A stretch of DNA of 64,000 bases, taken from positions 1 through 64,000 of the forward strand of contig CAINGK010000185.1 of the NCBI GenBank assembly GCA_903848465.1, written 5' to 3'. The DNA comes from an uncultured Verrucomicrobiota bacterium (lineage in GTDB: Bacteria > Verrucomicrobiota > Verrucomicrobiia > Verrucomicrobiales > Verrucomicrobiaceae). A program made the translations under genes and the position numbers. The notes below the pieces were generated by a model, which ran no database searches, had not been told where the DNA came from, and saw only the letters and a list, made by a program, of their open reading frames with translations. Positions 9,294-18,608 of the stretch are shown piece by piece. Every line of letters starts with the position of its first letter. Positions within the stretch are counted from its first letter, which is position 1.

Positions 9294-10400
9294 TTATGGG
9301 GAAAGCATTTGCACTGCAGCAGGCTCTCCCTTGACATGAATCTTCACGTTTTTTTCCAGCGCTTTGACACTCTTTCCCCATTTGTTCGCAGGATAGAGTT
9401 TTCGTGGCAGTCCTGTGAGCTTTTCAAAGAGGTACGCAGACTCATCACCAGACGGATAGAATCCATCGCCTGTGACAGCCACCAATGACCGGGACCACGT
9501 AAACGTCACGCGTGCAAAGAGTTTGTCCTGTCGGGTGATTTGGCACACCGAGTCTGTGTCTGAATCAGACGCTTCTGTTAATAACTTGTACGCAGCTTCT
9601 ACACCTTGGTCGTTCGCGCGTGTCGCTAGCATAAAGGGCTTCTCTTCGTCATTGTAGGGTGACTCCTCATGCCATGAGGCTTTTTCAATGAGCTTGTTTC
9701 CCTCCCATTGGCAGAACTCCCACTCCTCCCAAATGGCGCGACGCCCCGAATTGGAATACAACATTACGAAGCCCCCGTTCAGCACAGGCTTTTTCATGGA
9801 GTCCGCGACACACGTGAGGCTCTTCGTTTTGGCATTTAAGCGATACATAAAATGCTGTTGGAAGTACTTGTGCACATCAGCGGCCAGAATGACTTCAGGC
9901 ACGCCATCTCCAGACAGGTCTTCAAGCTCAAATGGCCGCTCTGCGGGAGTGATCGGTAGGTAATTGTCCCCACGTTCCTTCCACCCCTTGGGTCGCCAAA
10001 CTGGGGCAACATCCAGTAGTGTGCATAGCTCCCACCGCTCGGCATGCAGCCATGCAAGACCCACTACCTTTTCTTCAGTCGCAAGATTCTCAAAAGAGGG
10101 TTCAACTTTAAGCTCCAGAAGCACAAAACGCTGTGCGCTGCCGAACAAATCCCCATGCAGCACGTAGCAGCCTTCATCGGTCACAAAGCTGGAGACTGCA
10201 GCCTGCTTTTCCTTCGCAGGCGTGAATGGTGCCATTACCTTTTCAACCTGCCGAAGCAGGGCTGCTGTAAACTCCGCTGACTTGTTCAAAGGGATCACAA
10301 GAAACTCATAATCAGTCTGCGTTTCCGCACAGCACACGACTGCTTGCAGCCCAAAGGACATCAAAAAGATAAGATGCAAAAATGGTCGGAAGGAGGTCAT
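9294..10400 (-). CDS. Secreted protein of unknown function
   Basis: I do not recognise this 368-residue protein. It starts with a clear export signal (MTSFRPFLHLIFLMSF followed by small residues and a Cys pair before ETQTDY), so it is periplasmic or a lipoprotein. The mature part contains a Ca-loop-like stretch DLSGDGVPEVILAA about one third of the way in, of the type seen in FG-GAP/VCBS-like and dockerin-like loops. It is rich in Trp, Lys and Glu. Base composition looks lower in GC than the genes around it, which may mean foreign origin. I used the ATG at 10400 because it gives the signal peptide; a GTG at 10496 adds 32 poorly fitting residues. It follows the YkuD gene after 102 bases and converges on hrpB. 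Confidence 0.75.
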   Translation of the reverse strand: MTSFRPFLHLIFLMSFGLQAVVCCAETQTDYEFLVIPLNKSAEFTAALLRQVEKVMAPFTPAKEKQAAVSSFVTDEGCYVLHGDLFGSAQRFVLLELKVEPSFENLATEEKVVGLAWLHAERWELCTLLDVAPVWRPKGWKERGDNYLPITPAERPFELEDLSGDGVPEVILAADVHKYFQQHFMYRLNAKTKSLTCVADSMKKPVLNGGFVMLYSNSGRRAIWEEWEFCQWEGNKLIEKASWHEESPYNDEEKPFMLATRANDQGVEAAYKLLTEASDSDTDSVCQITRQDKLFARVTFTWSRSLVAVTGDGFYPSGDESAYLFEKLTGLPRKLYPANKWGKSVKALEKNVKIHVKGEPAAVQMLSP

Positions 10401-10502
10401 GATTTTTCCAATCGGCGTCGAGTATGCACACACCGGGTGCAGTTTTCCAAGCACATGTTTGAGACGTAATGAAGAAACCTCATAAGCCACGCGCACCGTC
10501 CT

Positions 10503-11579
10503 TCACGGCAAAATCAAAACTCGCGTCCCTTTGTTCACCAAGTCGTGAACTTGCAGCAAATCGGCCTTTCGCAGACTCAGACAGCCCCAGGTGAGATGAT
10601 TGGCACCGTCGGGCCAGTCGCTGAGCCAGCCATGAATGCCGATACCGCCGCCGAGTGAGGTGTCTGTAGGAGACAATGAACCATGCAGCGCTGCCGCAGC
10701 AATACGGTCGTGCTCTTTCTTGGAGATACGATTTTCGCTCAGCGCAGTCCGCGCATCATAGGTGTTAGGATAATTCAATCGCAGCCAAGCAGCACCAAGA
10801 TAGCCTCCGAAAGTGCCATCAAACGGTCCTTTGACCTTCTGCGTGATGCGGTATTCACCCACCGGCGTGCCGTTGTCGCCATCCATCGTCTTGCGCTCCC
10901 AGCCACGCTGTCCCAGAGCGACGAGCAGGGTGAGCTTCACCTGACCCTTCTCGCACACATGCAGCCGATAGTCATGCTTCACGGCGATGAGCACGCGCTC
11001 CTCTTTCGCAGGCACCAGCAGTTGCCTGTGGCTACGGATGAAAGCTGAAACGCTCATCGGCCAGGTAGCCGCTTCCGCATAGAGAAGATGTTTCATGGTG
11101 AGGGTGAGTTGTGCGTGCCCTCCATTCAAACCGGGCGCGATCTGGGCGATGCGCTGCCGCCGCTTCACTTGGTCGCCGGGTTTGAGATTGCAGGCATGAA
11201 TTCCGGCATAGCCAATCTGGATGTGCTGGGGCTGTCCGTTTTCGAGAAAGCGGTGCTCCAGCCAGACCTCATCGTTTTTCAGTTCGGTCACGGTACCGGC
11301 AGCCAGTGCGTGAACCGGTTGGTTCGCAGCGGTCTTACCTCCGCCGCTGCCGTTCCAGGTTTCTTGGGCTTCAAGCCCGAGAGCATCAACGACCGACTCT
11401 TTGACGATCCAGTTCTTATACCGGCGTTTAGTGCCCTGGTCCTGGTAGCCCGCCTTACCGTCTGCGTCGCCGACAGGAAAATCGAAGCCGTCAGCGAGGT
11501 TTGGCGCGAGGAATGATTGGAGATCCTGAGCTGACAGGGTACAGGCGAGCAAGAGGCATGGCAGGATGTGCAAGATCAT
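10503..11579 (-). CDS. L,D-transpeptidase (YkuD) fused to a degenerate M23-like domain
   Basis: A 358-residue exported protein: signal peptide (MILHILPCLLLACTLSAQ), then an M23/lysostaphin-like beta domain (about 20-170; FDFPVGDADG, VHALAAGTV, GHAQLTL), then a YkuD domain (about 195-358). The YkuD catalytic region reads GIGIHGW, then HLTWGCLSLR, which carries the His and the nucleophilic Cys of the family. In the M23-like part the usual zinc-binding HxxxD and HxH are not visible, so it is probably a binding domain rather than an active endopeptidase. Expected role: cross-linking or anchoring at peptidoglycan. The ATG at 11579 was chosen because it starts the signal peptide; the frame extends to a GTG at 11624. 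Confidence 0.88.
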   Translation of the reverse strand: MILHILPCLLLACTLSAQDLQSFLAPNLADGFDFPVGDADGKAGYQDQGTKRRYKNWIVKESVVDALGLEAQETWNGSGGGKTAANQPVHALAAGTVTELKNDEVWLEHRFLENGQPQHIQIGYAGIHACNLKPGDQVKRRQRIAQIAPGLNGGHAQLTLTMKHLLYAEAATWPMSVSAFIRSHRQLLVPAKEERVLIAVKHDYRLHVCEKGQVKLTLLVALGQRGWERKTMDGDNGTPVGEYRITQKVKGPFDGTFGGYLGAAWLRLNYPNTYDARTALSENRISKKEHDRIAAAALHGSLSPTDTSLGGGIGIHGWLSDWPDGANHLTWGCLSLRKADLLQVHDLVNKGTRVLILP

Positions 11580-11710
11580 GTGCGGCGCTCGGAAACAACG
11601 ACTCCATCGCACACTTCTTCGCACTCAAAGCGAAGGCGGCAGCGGTTCGATAGCGGTGGAATCATGCACCGTTTTAACGAAACGGTCGCTCTTCAGCAAG
11701 ATCAGAGCCA

Positions 11711-11745
11711 CAAAAAATGCCATGTGACTCATCATCACATGGCAT
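11711..11745 (-). terminator. Rho-independent terminator of the peroxiredoxin gene
   Basis: On the minus strand an 11-base perfect stem (ATGCCATGTGA with TCACATGGCAT, 7-base loop) is followed at once by six T residues. It lies 24 bases past the stop of the leftward peroxiredoxin gene. Confidence 0.88.
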
Positions 11746-11769
11746 CGAATTTTTCAATCAGCAGGTCGA

Positions 11770-12240
11770 TTACGACAGCTCAGCGAGCTTGGCCTTCACG
11801 GCGGCAAAGTCTGGCAGGTCCTTCGGGGTCGCGGTCTGTTCGGCGTATTGGATGACGCCGTTTTTGTCGATGACGAAGGCGGCACGGGCGGAGGTGTCAC
11901 CGATGCCGGCGAGGCCTGGGAAGAGCACGTCGTAGGCCTTGGTGGTTTCCTTGTTCAGGTCGCTCACCAGGGTGATGCCGATGCTTTCCTTCAGTGCCCA
12001 GGCTTCCTGTGCAAAGGGGCTGTCCACGCTGATGCCGATGACTTCAGCATTCAGGTCGCTGTAAGAGCTCAGGCCTGCGGTGATGTCGCAGAGTTCCTGG
12101 GTGCAGACGCCGGTGAAAGCGAGGGGGAAGAACAGTAGGACGGTGTTCTTGCCAGCGGGCAGCGAGACATCGCTGAGACCGGTGGCGGATTTGGATTTGA
12201 GGGTAAAGCCGGGGGCTTTGGAACCGACGGAGAGGGCCAT
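11770..12240 (-). CDS. Peroxiredoxin (AhpC/TSA, redoxin family)
   Basis: A 156-residue thiol peroxidase. The active-site loop is PLAFTGVCTQELC, giving a peroxidatic Cys at residue 46. A second Cys at 51 has the C-x4-C spacing of PrxQ/BCP enzymes, where it acts as the resolving Cys; the rest resembles the AhpE/redoxin group, so the subclass is not certain. It has no signal peptide and should reduce H2O2 or organic peroxides in the cytoplasm with thioredoxin as electron donor. The ATG start is unambiguous. The gene is monocistronic: the DUF1501 gene upstream ends 120 bases before it, and a strong terminator follows. Confidence 0.93.
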   Translation of the reverse strand: MALSVGSKAPGFTLKSKSATGLSDVSLPAGKNTVLLFFPLAFTGVCTQELCDITAGLSSYSDLNAEVIGISVDSPFAQEAWALKESIGITLVSDLNKETTKAYDVLFPGLAGIGDTSARAAFVIDKNGVIQYAEQTATPKDLPDFAAVKAKLAELS

Positions 12241-12360
12241 AGAGGTTGTGTGGGTGTGGGTTGCGTTCAGGCCGGGAGGCCAGGAGTGCCGTTATCAAGG
12301 CCAGACTGGCCTTCAGGTCAATCTAACGTTGCAGCCCTCCGCTTTGGATGCGCTGCCGTT

Positions 12361-13788
12361 TTACGCCAGCGGCAGCAGTTCTTTGATCGGGTCGCCATAG
12401 GGCAGGATGGGCATCGGGCGGCCCTGGAAGTCATCAAACGTGTCTTCGGGGTCGATGCCCAGGTGCTGGTACACCGTGGCCCAGAGGTCGTTCGGGCTGA
12501 GGGGGCGCTCGATAGGGAATTCGGCCCGTGGATTCGTCGCGCCGATGACCTGCCCGGTCTGCATGCCGCCACCGCTGACGATGAAGGACATCGCATTCGC
12601 CCAGTGGTCACGCCCAGGCTGGCTCACACCGGTCTGCGTGCCGATTTGCGTATTGATCCGCGGCGTGCGGCCAAATTCACCGGTGATGATGACGAGCACG
12701 TCTTTGTCCAGTCCGCGCTGATACAGATCCTCGATCAAAGCGGACGCCGCCTGATCGTACACCGGCATGCGCCAGCGCGCATCGGCATACATGTCGCAGT
12801 TCACCGCGTGGCTGTCCCAGTTGTACGAGCAGTTCTTCGGGATGGCCGTGGAGAAAGGATTCTCCCAGACCATCGTCACAAACCGGCAGCCCGCCTCCAC
12901 CAAGCGCCGCGCCATGAGCCCGCGCTGGCCGTAGGTGCTGTAGCCGTAGCGCTCGCGTGTTTGAGTGGACTCCTTGGTCAGGTCAAAGGCATCCCGCACC
13001 GCAGGCGTGGTCAGCATGCCAAATGCTTTTTGGCTAAAGCTGTCCATCGCCTCCATCAGGCCGCTGCGGTCCATCTCGCGCTGCAGATTGTCCATGCCCT
13101 TGAGCAGGTGCATGCGGTCCTCCATGCGCGCTGCCATGTCTTGCGCCATGCCGATATTCTCCACCTTGAAATCCTTCGCGCTGGGATCTCCCACCACCAT
13201 GAAGGGCGATGAAGAAGGGCCGAGATAGGCTGGCCCCATCGAGAACACATCAATACCGCTGCGTCCGCGATCCACCCCCGCCACGCACGTCGGCATGGGC
13301 TGCCCGGCGCGCTGCAGCTTGCGCGAGATGATCGACTGCACCGAGGGCGCATCATTGACGAATCCCACCGGCAGCGCGGGATTGCGCCCCGTCATGAAAC
13401 GCTTGTGCCCGCCGCCATGATCCGCGAACTCATGATGCACGCTGCGGATGATGTTGAACTTGTCGGCAATCTTCGCCTGCTTTGGAAACAGTTCACAGAT
13501 GTGCGTGCCCGGCACCTTAGTGCGGATCGGGTTGAGCACGCCACGATATTCCACCGGCGCGTTCGGCTTCATGTCATAGCTTTCGAGCTGCGACATGCCG
13601 CCCGGTAGCCAGACAAAGATGACTGACTTATCCTTGAGCCGTTTTCCCGCCGCCTTGGCCAGCGTTTCCGCGCGCAAGGTATCGCTCAAGGACCATCCCG
13701 TCAGCCCGAGGGTGCCCATACTGAGAAAACTCCGCCGTGACAGCGGGCCAGAACAGCGTTGCGGAGATGCGGAAGATGAGAAGGACAT
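12361..13788 (-). CDS. DUF1501 family Tat-exported protein
   Basis: A 475-residue protein of the DUF1501 (sulfatase-like, alkaline-phosphatase fold) family that is expanded in Planctomycetes and Verrucomicrobia. The N-terminus holds a twin-arginine signal, RRSFLSMGTLGLTG, so it is exported folded. Typical family motifs are visible: IFVWLPGGMSQLESYD, HHEFADHGGGHKRF, VIITGEFGRTPRIN and the C-terminal GIDPEDTFDDFQGRP. DUF1501 genes usually sit beside a DUF1549/DUF1553 cytochrome-like partner; none is present here. The start is the ATG at 13788; the frame stays open to 14493 but that extension overlaps the divergent ThuA gene. Biochemical activity is unproven for this family. Confidence 0.9.
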   Translation of the reverse strand: MSFSSSASPQRCSGPLSRRSFLSMGTLGLTGWSLSDTLRAETLAKAAGKRLKDKSVIFVWLPGGMSQLESYDMKPNAPVEYRGVLNPIRTKVPGTHICELFPKQAKIADKFNIIRSVHHEFADHGGGHKRFMTGRNPALPVGFVNDAPSVQSIISRKLQRAGQPMPTCVAGVDRGRSGIDVFSMGPAYLGPSSSPFMVVGDPSAKDFKVENIGMAQDMAARMEDRMHLLKGMDNLQREMDRSGLMEAMDSFSQKAFGMLTTPAVRDAFDLTKESTQTRERYGYSTYGQRGLMARRLVEAGCRFVTMVWENPFSTAIPKNCSYNWDSHAVNCDMYADARWRMPVYDQAASALIEDLYQRGLDKDVLVIITGEFGRTPRINTQIGTQTGVSQPGRDHWANAMSFIVSGGGMQTGQVIGATNPRAEFPIERPLSPNDLWATVYQHLGIDPEDTFDDFQGRPMPILPYGDPIKELLPLA

Positions 13789-13972
13789 GGGGATGGTATC
13801 AATAATACGCCGCAAAACCCCCGCAGTTTTCGGCGCGCGGTATTTATTCCATCCTGGGTTTCGTCGCCTTGGCGAAGCCAGCAGCACGTCGCAAGCACCT
13901 GCGGCCCCCATCCGCATTTCCCTTGAAGTTTCCCCCAGGCTCCGCGTTTGTCTCTCCCTCTCACATCCCACC

Positions 13973-15145
13973 ATGAAACTCCCCGCCCTGATCACTGCTG
14001 CCGCGCTCGGCCTGTTCGCGTTTTCCAGCATCGCCACCGCTGCGCCGAAAAAGCTCCTCGTTATCACCATCACCGCTGGTTTCCGCCATGGCCCTGCCAT
14101 TGAGGCTGCCGAGAAAGTCCTGCCAGAAATCGCCGCCAAGAGCGGAGGCGAGCTCGCCTTCGAGTTCCTCAGCGAGCCAGGCCCGAAGCCCAACGCAGGC
14201 CCCAAGCCCGTGCGTACCAAACTGATGTCCGATGCCCAGTGGGTCGATGAAGAGGCCAAATACAAAGCCGCCGAAGCCAAAGCCCGAACCGAGCAAGGCG
14301 CATGGAATGACAAGGTCAAAGAACTCTTCGCCACCAAACTCAGCGCCGCCAATCTCGCCACCCTCGATGGCATCATCTTCTGCAACACCACCGGCGATCT
14401 CCCACTGCCAGATGGCGAAGCCCTCGTCAATTGGGTCAAGACCGGCAAAGCCTTCATCGGCATGCATGCCGCCACCGACACCCTCAAAAACATGCAGCCC
14501 TACTATGACATGATCAATGGCAGCTTCGCCGGTCATCCCTGGGGCGGCGGCGGCACCTACACCTTCACCAATCACGAGCCAAGCCACCCCGCCGTGGCCA
14601 TGTTCCAGCCTGAGTTTCAGTGGAAGGACGAGATCTACCAATACACCCACTTCAATCCCGAATCCGTCCGCGTCCTCCTCAGCATCGACATGGCCAAATC
14701 CAAGCCCCAGGCTCCCTACCACGTCCCCGTCTCCTGGGTGCGCAACGTCGGCGATGGCCGCCTCTTCTACACCAATCTCGGCCACAACGCCTCAAGCTGG
14801 ACCGACGCCACCTACCAGCAGCACATCACGGCTGGTATCCGCTGGGCACTGAAGCTCACCGACGGCCCCGCCACCGCCAATCCCGCCGTCTCCGCGCAGC
14901 AGGCCCTCAAATCCATCGCCGCCACCGCAGGCACCATGCTCCAGCTCGATGCCGCAGCCCTGGAAGCCAAAGCGCTCGCCAAAGCCAAAGCCGACCCCGC
15001 CTGGGCCACCAAGCTCGCCGCCGAAGGAGACGCCTACCGCACCCTCCCGACGCCCAAAAAAGAAAGCACGCCCGAAGAGATCGAGAAGGCCAACACCGCC
15101 AAGACCGACCTCCTCAAAAAGCTCGTCAGCCAGATCGAAAACTGA
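13973..15145 (+). CDS. Secreted ThuA-like domain protein
   Basis: A 390-residue protein with a Sec signal peptide (MKLPALITAAALGLFAF, then AAP) and a ThuA-like, glutamine-amidotransferase-fold domain at about 25-300: LLVITITAGFRHGPAIEAA at the first strand, FIGMHAATDT, GTYTFTNHEPSHPAV, and VSWVRNVGDGRLFYTNLGH. ThuA-like proteins are linked to trehalose and other sugar catabolism, and secreted forms are abundant in Verrucomicrobia. The C-terminal 90 residues are Ala/Lys-rich and helical. The start is the ATG at 13973, which gives the signal peptide. An SDR gene follows after 6 bases, so the two are probably co-transcribed. Confidence 0.9.
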   Translation: MKLPALITAAALGLFAFSSIATAAPKKLLVITITAGFRHGPAIEAAEKVLPEIAAKSGGELAFEFLSEPGPKPNAGPKPVRTKLMSDAQWVDEEAKYKAAEAKARTEQGAWNDKVKELFATKLSAANLATLDGIIFCNTTGDLPLPDGEALVNWVKTGKAFIGMHAATDTLKNMQPYYDMINGSFAGHPWGGGGTYTFTNHEPSHPAVAMFQPEFQWKDEIYQYTHFNPESVRVLLSIDMAKSKPQAPYHVPVSWVRNVGDGRLFYTNLGHNASSWTDATYQQHITAGIRWALKLTDGPATANPAVSAQQALKSIAATAGTMLQLDAAALEAKALAKAKADPAWATKLAAEGDAYRTLPTPKKESTPEEIEKANTAKTDLLKKLVSQIEN

Positions 15146-15151
15146 TCGCCC

Positions 15152-15925
15152 ATGCCCGCGCAATACGCCCGCTATCCCTCGCTCGTTGATCGCACCGTAT
15201 TCATCACCGGCGGGGCCGATGGCATCGGCAGTGCCCTGGTGGAGCAATTCGCCCGCCAGGGCAGCCGCGTCGCCTTCGTGGACAAAAACGTCCCCTATGC
15301 CCACGCCACCATTGAACGCTGCACCAACGCAGGCGTGGCGCACACGCCCTTGTTCTATGAGGTCGATCTCCTCGACATCGGCGCGCTCCAAACCGCCTGT
15401 GCCTCCGCCATCCGCGATCTCGGCAGCGTCACCGTCCTCGTCAACAACGCCGCCAACGACGACCGCCACGCATGGCAAGACGTCACGCCCGAGTACTTCG
15501 ACAATCGCATTAATACCAACCTCCGGCATTACTTCTTCGCCATCCAGGCTCTCGCTCCGCAGATGATCACCGCCTCCCACGGCTCCGTCATCAACATCGG
15601 CTCCAGCAGCTACATGATGCAGGAAGATTTCTTTCCCGGCTACGCCATCGCCAAATCCGCCGTCGAAGGCATCACCCGCACCATGGCCCGCACCTTCGGC
15701 CCCCATGGCATCCGCGTGAATACCGTACTCCCCGGCTGGGTCCCCACCGAGCGCCAGCTCACCCAATGGTGGTCCCCCGAAGGCGAGGCGGGCACGATGC
15801 GCGATCAAGCCCTCAAGCGCCGCATCCTCCCCGCCGAATTCGCCCAAATGGTCCTCTTCCTCGCCGCCGACGACGGTGCCGCCTGCACCGCCCAGCAGTT
15901 CATGGTGGATGGTGGTAGGTTCTAG
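15152..15925 (+). CDS. Short-chain dehydrogenase/reductase (SDR)
   Basis: A 257-residue classical SDR. The cofactor loop is TGGADGIG at residues 19-26, the structural NNAAN motif follows, the catalytic Ser is in the stretch INIGSSSY, and the Tyr/Lys pair is in YAIAKSAVEG. The C-terminus ends in VDGGRF as in most SDRs. It should carry out NAD(P)-dependent oxidoreduction of an alcohol or carbonyl. With the ThuA-like protein 6 bases upstream, a role in sugar metabolism is likely, but the substrate cannot be read from sequence. Confidence 0.92.
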   Translation: MPAQYARYPSLVDRTVFITGGADGIGSALVEQFARQGSRVAFVDKNVPYAHATIERCTNAGVAHTPLFYEVDLLDIGALQTACASAIRDLGSVTVLVNNAANDDRHAWQDVTPEYFDNRINTNLRHYFFAIQALAPQMITASHGSVINIGSSSYMMQEDFFPGYAIAKSAVEGITRTMARTFGPHGIRVNTVLPGWVPTERQLTQWWSPEGEAGTMRDQALKRRILPAEFAQMVLFLAADDGAACTAQQFMVDGGRF

Positions 15926-16528
15926 AGGGCGAGTAAGCGCCATCAAATACCAGGAACGAATAGCTCCGCGGTAAGTCATTCGCCACGAAGCAAGCCTCAT
16001 CGCGGCGTAGCCCGCATTCTCCGAGTGCGGTCCGCGCGTCCACAAGCCCCCGAACCCCACCCAACGTCTCGCGCGTACCCATCGCCGAACTCCCCCACGT
16101 GACCGCCTTCACATAAGGCTAAGCCGTAACCATAGAGTCGAAGCCTTTGCCTGATGCAGGACCAAACGTATCAGCGGGTGAATCCTCGCGACAGCGTCCT
16201 GGAGTGCGCCGGTCCTCCGGCGCTTTCGTACGACTCCAGGCCCACGAAAGCTCCAGAGGACTGGAGCACTCCAGGACGCTGTCGCGCTCTTTTGATCGCT
16301 CCTGCCTACTCTACTAAAAAGCCTCCAGCGCCACGTAGTCAAACGCGAACTGCACATCAAAAACCACACTTGGCTTGAATCAGACGCGCCCATGCATTAA
16401 AAACATCCCTCATGCAGCCGACCACCCGTGGGTACTCAAAAAACCTTGCCTCAGCGTGCCGTCGGCATCCCCAACGATTGTGTCTGGCATCCATCAGAGA
16501 TAGCTGATCTCGCGCACTTCAACCTAGT
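15926..16528. other. Intergenic region with long inverted repeat
   Basis: About 600 bases without a convincing gene. Short frames on both strands fall on repeat sequence. It contains the large palindrome at 16187-16286; the rest holds only loosely repeat-like GC-rich sequence. Confidence 0.6.
16187..16286. repeat. Long imperfect palindrome, family C (GTCCTGGAGTGCG type)
   Basis: Two 42-base arms (16188-16229 and 16244-16285) match as inverted copies with four mismatches, around a 14-base centre. The left arm begins GCGACAGCGTCCTGGAGTGC and ends GCGCTTTCGT. The motif GCGTCxTGGAGTGCG ... GCTTTCG also appears in the repeats at 21323-21419 and 48914-49112, which suggests shared ends with different middles. 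Confidence 0.8.
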
Positions 16529-16900
16529 ATGAGCAAGCTACAAACCCCACAGCACAAAAGGACACGCTCATTCTTGCGCGTCGTCGGCCCCATAGTCGCA
16601 GTCGTTGGCCTCATGTTTCTCATCATCGGCATGGTGAGCTTTTTCTCCTCCTTGGGTGGCCCTGGACTGGCTCCTTACTTTTGGTGCTGCTTTGTCGGGA
16701 TGCCTCTGCTTTTCGTCGGCTTATTGATGTGCATGATTGGTTATATGGGAGCCATGGCCAGATACGCGGCAGCGGAACAAGTTCCAGTTGCCATCGATGC
16801 GCTCGATGATTTGGCCGAAGGCACCCAGGGAGCCGTCAAGACCCTGGCGCGATCTGTAGCCGAGGGAGTTAAAGAAGCACAGATGGAGACAAAGCCGTGA
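16529..16900 (+). CDS. Small membrane protein of unknown function
   Basis: A 123-residue protein with a basic N-terminus (KLQTPQHKRTRSFLR), two hydrophobic membrane helices at about 18-42 and 49-75 (VVGPIVAVVGLMFLIIGMV; CCFVGMPLLFVGLLMCMIGY), and a soluble Ala/Glu-rich helical tail from 80 on. The tail is probably cytoplasmic. No family was recognised. The ATG start follows a repeat-rich gap, so the gene is likely transcribed alone. Confidence 0.7.
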   Translation: MSKLQTPQHKRTRSFLRVVGPIVAVVGLMFLIIGMVSFFSSLGGPGLAPYFWCCFVGMPLLFVGLLMCMIGYMGAMARYAAAEQVPVAIDALDDLAEGTQGAVKTLARSVAEGVKEAQMETKP

Positions 16901-17044
16901 TCGGAGCCATCGGCCCATCATGGCATCTGTCGCCCCATAGACGCTTCCCGCTCGCTGCCGCCTAATTTCTAAACGTTCGCCCGAGGTTCGAGCCTCTATC
17001 CCGCAACCACGAGCCTTCTCAAACGCCTCACCCAGCAGGCCCGC

Positions 17045-17476
17045 TCACTTCTTCCCAGCCGCCAGCTTCTCCGCCGCAGCCTGCGCCTCACGCAGCAGCC
17101 CATTGTAATCCTTCGCACGGCCAGACCCGCTGCGCGCCGCGAGCTGCGTCCCATCCGGTGCGGCGACCACCACAAAGGGCAGGGTGGTGCCTTCTACCTG
17201 AAAGCGTTTAGTGAATAGGTCGATGGTCTTCGAGTCGTCGCAGTCCACATCCGCATAGACATACTTGCTGGCGGCCAGCGGCACCTCCTGTTTGGCGATC
17301 ATGCCTTTCAGCGCCTGGCAGTTGCCACAGGCTTCGCGCCCCAGTTGGACAAACAGCAGCTTGCCTTCTTTCTGCGCAGTCTTCAGGGCAGCTTTCAGAT
17401 CCGTCACTTTGACCGGTCCATCCGCAAAGGCGGAGGTGGCAAACAGCAGGGCAAGAGAGGCGAACAGGGTTTTCAT
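17045..17476 (-). CDS. Exported thioredoxin-like protein
   Basis: A 143-residue protein with a signal peptide (MKTLFASLALLFATSAFA) and a thioredoxin fold carrying CGNC at residues 50-53 in GREACGNCQALKG. The cis-Pro region reads EGTTLPFVVV. It should be a periplasmic thiol-disulfide oxidoreductase. The active-site motif and the preceding helix (LKTAQKEGKLLFVQLG) resemble single-domain DsbD-gamma-like or thioredoxin_7 proteins. There is no partner membrane reductase here. Confidence 0.87.
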   Translation of the reverse strand: MKTLFASLALLFATSAFADGPVKVTDLKAALKTAQKEGKLLFVQLGREACGNCQALKGMIAKQEVPLAASKYVYADVDCDDSKTIDLFTKRFQVEGTTLPFVVVAAPDGTQLAARSGSGRAKDYNGLLREAQAAAEKLAAGKK

Positions 17477-17572
17477 GGCAAAAAGGTGAGTTGGGTATTG
17501 GATAACGCATTAAAGTCCGAAATGTTTCGGCGGCTCAAGCCCGTTTAGATCACTCTCCAACCCACCCGCACC

Positions 17573-18550
17573 ATGCTTCATCGTTCCCTCTTCCTGCTGC
17601 TCGTCACTTCACTCGCTGCCGCTGCGGCGACCCCCGTCGTAGAATTCGAGGGCTCCATCGAGCGGCTTGATCCAGCGCTCGATGCGTTGATCGCTCCAGG
17701 GGCCAAGATCGAAGAACTGGCCTCAGGCTTCAAGTGGTCGGAAGGACCGGTCTGGCGCGATGGCGGCATTGTCTTCTCCGATGTGCCGCAAAACACCGTC
17801 TTCGGCTGGAACGAAGGCGACACCTCCGCCAAGGTGGTGCTGAAGCCCAGCGGCAGCCTCAGTGGCGACGGCCAAGGTTCCAACGGCTTGCAGGTGGATG
17901 CCCAGGGACGTCTGGTGCTCTGCCAGCATGGCGAGCGCCGCATCGCGCGCTTGGAGAAAGACGGCACCTTTACCTCGCTGGCAGACAAGTTTGAAGGCAA
18001 GCGCTTCAGCAGCCCCAACGATCTCGTCATCGCGAAGAACGGCACCCTCTTCTTCACCGATCCGCCCTACGGCCTGAAGAAAGGCGAAGCACCCGAACTC
18101 CCGCAGCACGGCGTCTATGCCGTGACGCCCGACGGCAAAGTCTCGCTGGTCATCGCTGACCTGCGTTTCCCGAACGGCATCGCCCTGAGCCCTGATCAAA
18201 AGACGCTCTACATCGCGGTGTCAGATCCGCAGAACACCCGCGTCATGGCCTACGAGCTGCAAGACGATGGCACGGCGAAAAACGGTCGCGTCTTCTTCAA
18301 TGCGCAGCCACTCAAGAGCGCCGAGCGCAAAGGCGGCTGCGATGGCATGAAGGTCGATGCGAACGGCAACATCTGGACCACCGGCCCCGGCGGCGTGCTC
18401 GTCATCAGCAAAGACGGCAAACACCTCGGCAGCATCCTTACCGGCCAACCCACCGCCAACTGCGCCTTCGGCGGCCCAGACCGCAGCACTCTCTACATCA
18501 CCGCGAACATGTTTCTGGTCCGCGTGAAGACGCTGGCCAAGGGGCTGTGA
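17573..18550 (+). CDS. SMP-30/gluconolactonase family secreted protein
   Basis: A 325-residue exported protein: signal peptide MLHRSLFLLLVTSLAAAAA, then a six-bladed SMP-30/LRE propeller. Family features: GFKWSEGPVWRDGGIVFSDV with the metal-ligand Glu, the Asn-containing SSPNDLVIAKNGTLFFTDPP, FPNGIALSPD and GGCDGMKVDANGNIW. These enzymes hydrolyse sugar lactones such as gluconolactone with a divalent metal. It has its own upstream region and is divergent from the thioredoxin gene. A role in carbohydrate breakdown fits the nearby ThuA, DUF1080 and araB genes. Confidence 0.9.
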   Translation: MLHRSLFLLLVTSLAAAAATPVVEFEGSIERLDPALDALIAPGAKIEELASGFKWSEGPVWRDGGIVFSDVPQNTVFGWNEGDTSAKVVLKPSGSLSGDGQGSNGLQVDAQGRLVLCQHGERRIARLEKDGTFTSLADKFEGKRFSSPNDLVIAKNGTLFFTDPPYGLKKGEAPELPQHGVYAVTPDGKVSLVIADLRFPNGIALSPDQKTLYIAVSDPQNTRVMAYELQDDGTAKNGRVFFNAQPLKSAERKGGCDGMKVDANGNIWTTGPGGVLVISKDGKHLGSILTGQPTANCAFGGPDRSTLYITANMFLVRVKTLAKGL

Positions 18551-18608
18551 GCGTGCTCGCGAGCTATTCATCCGGCCACAGGATAGAGCCTGCGGGAGTC
18601 TTGATATT

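Noticed and set aside
12297..12313. Palindrome AAGGCCAG-A-CTGGCCTT after the DUF1501 gene
   Set aside because: The stem is short and not followed by T residues on either strand, so it is not called a terminator.
14792..16060. A 422-codon minus-strand frame
   Set aside because: Antisense to the ThuA and SDR genes and running into repeat sequence.
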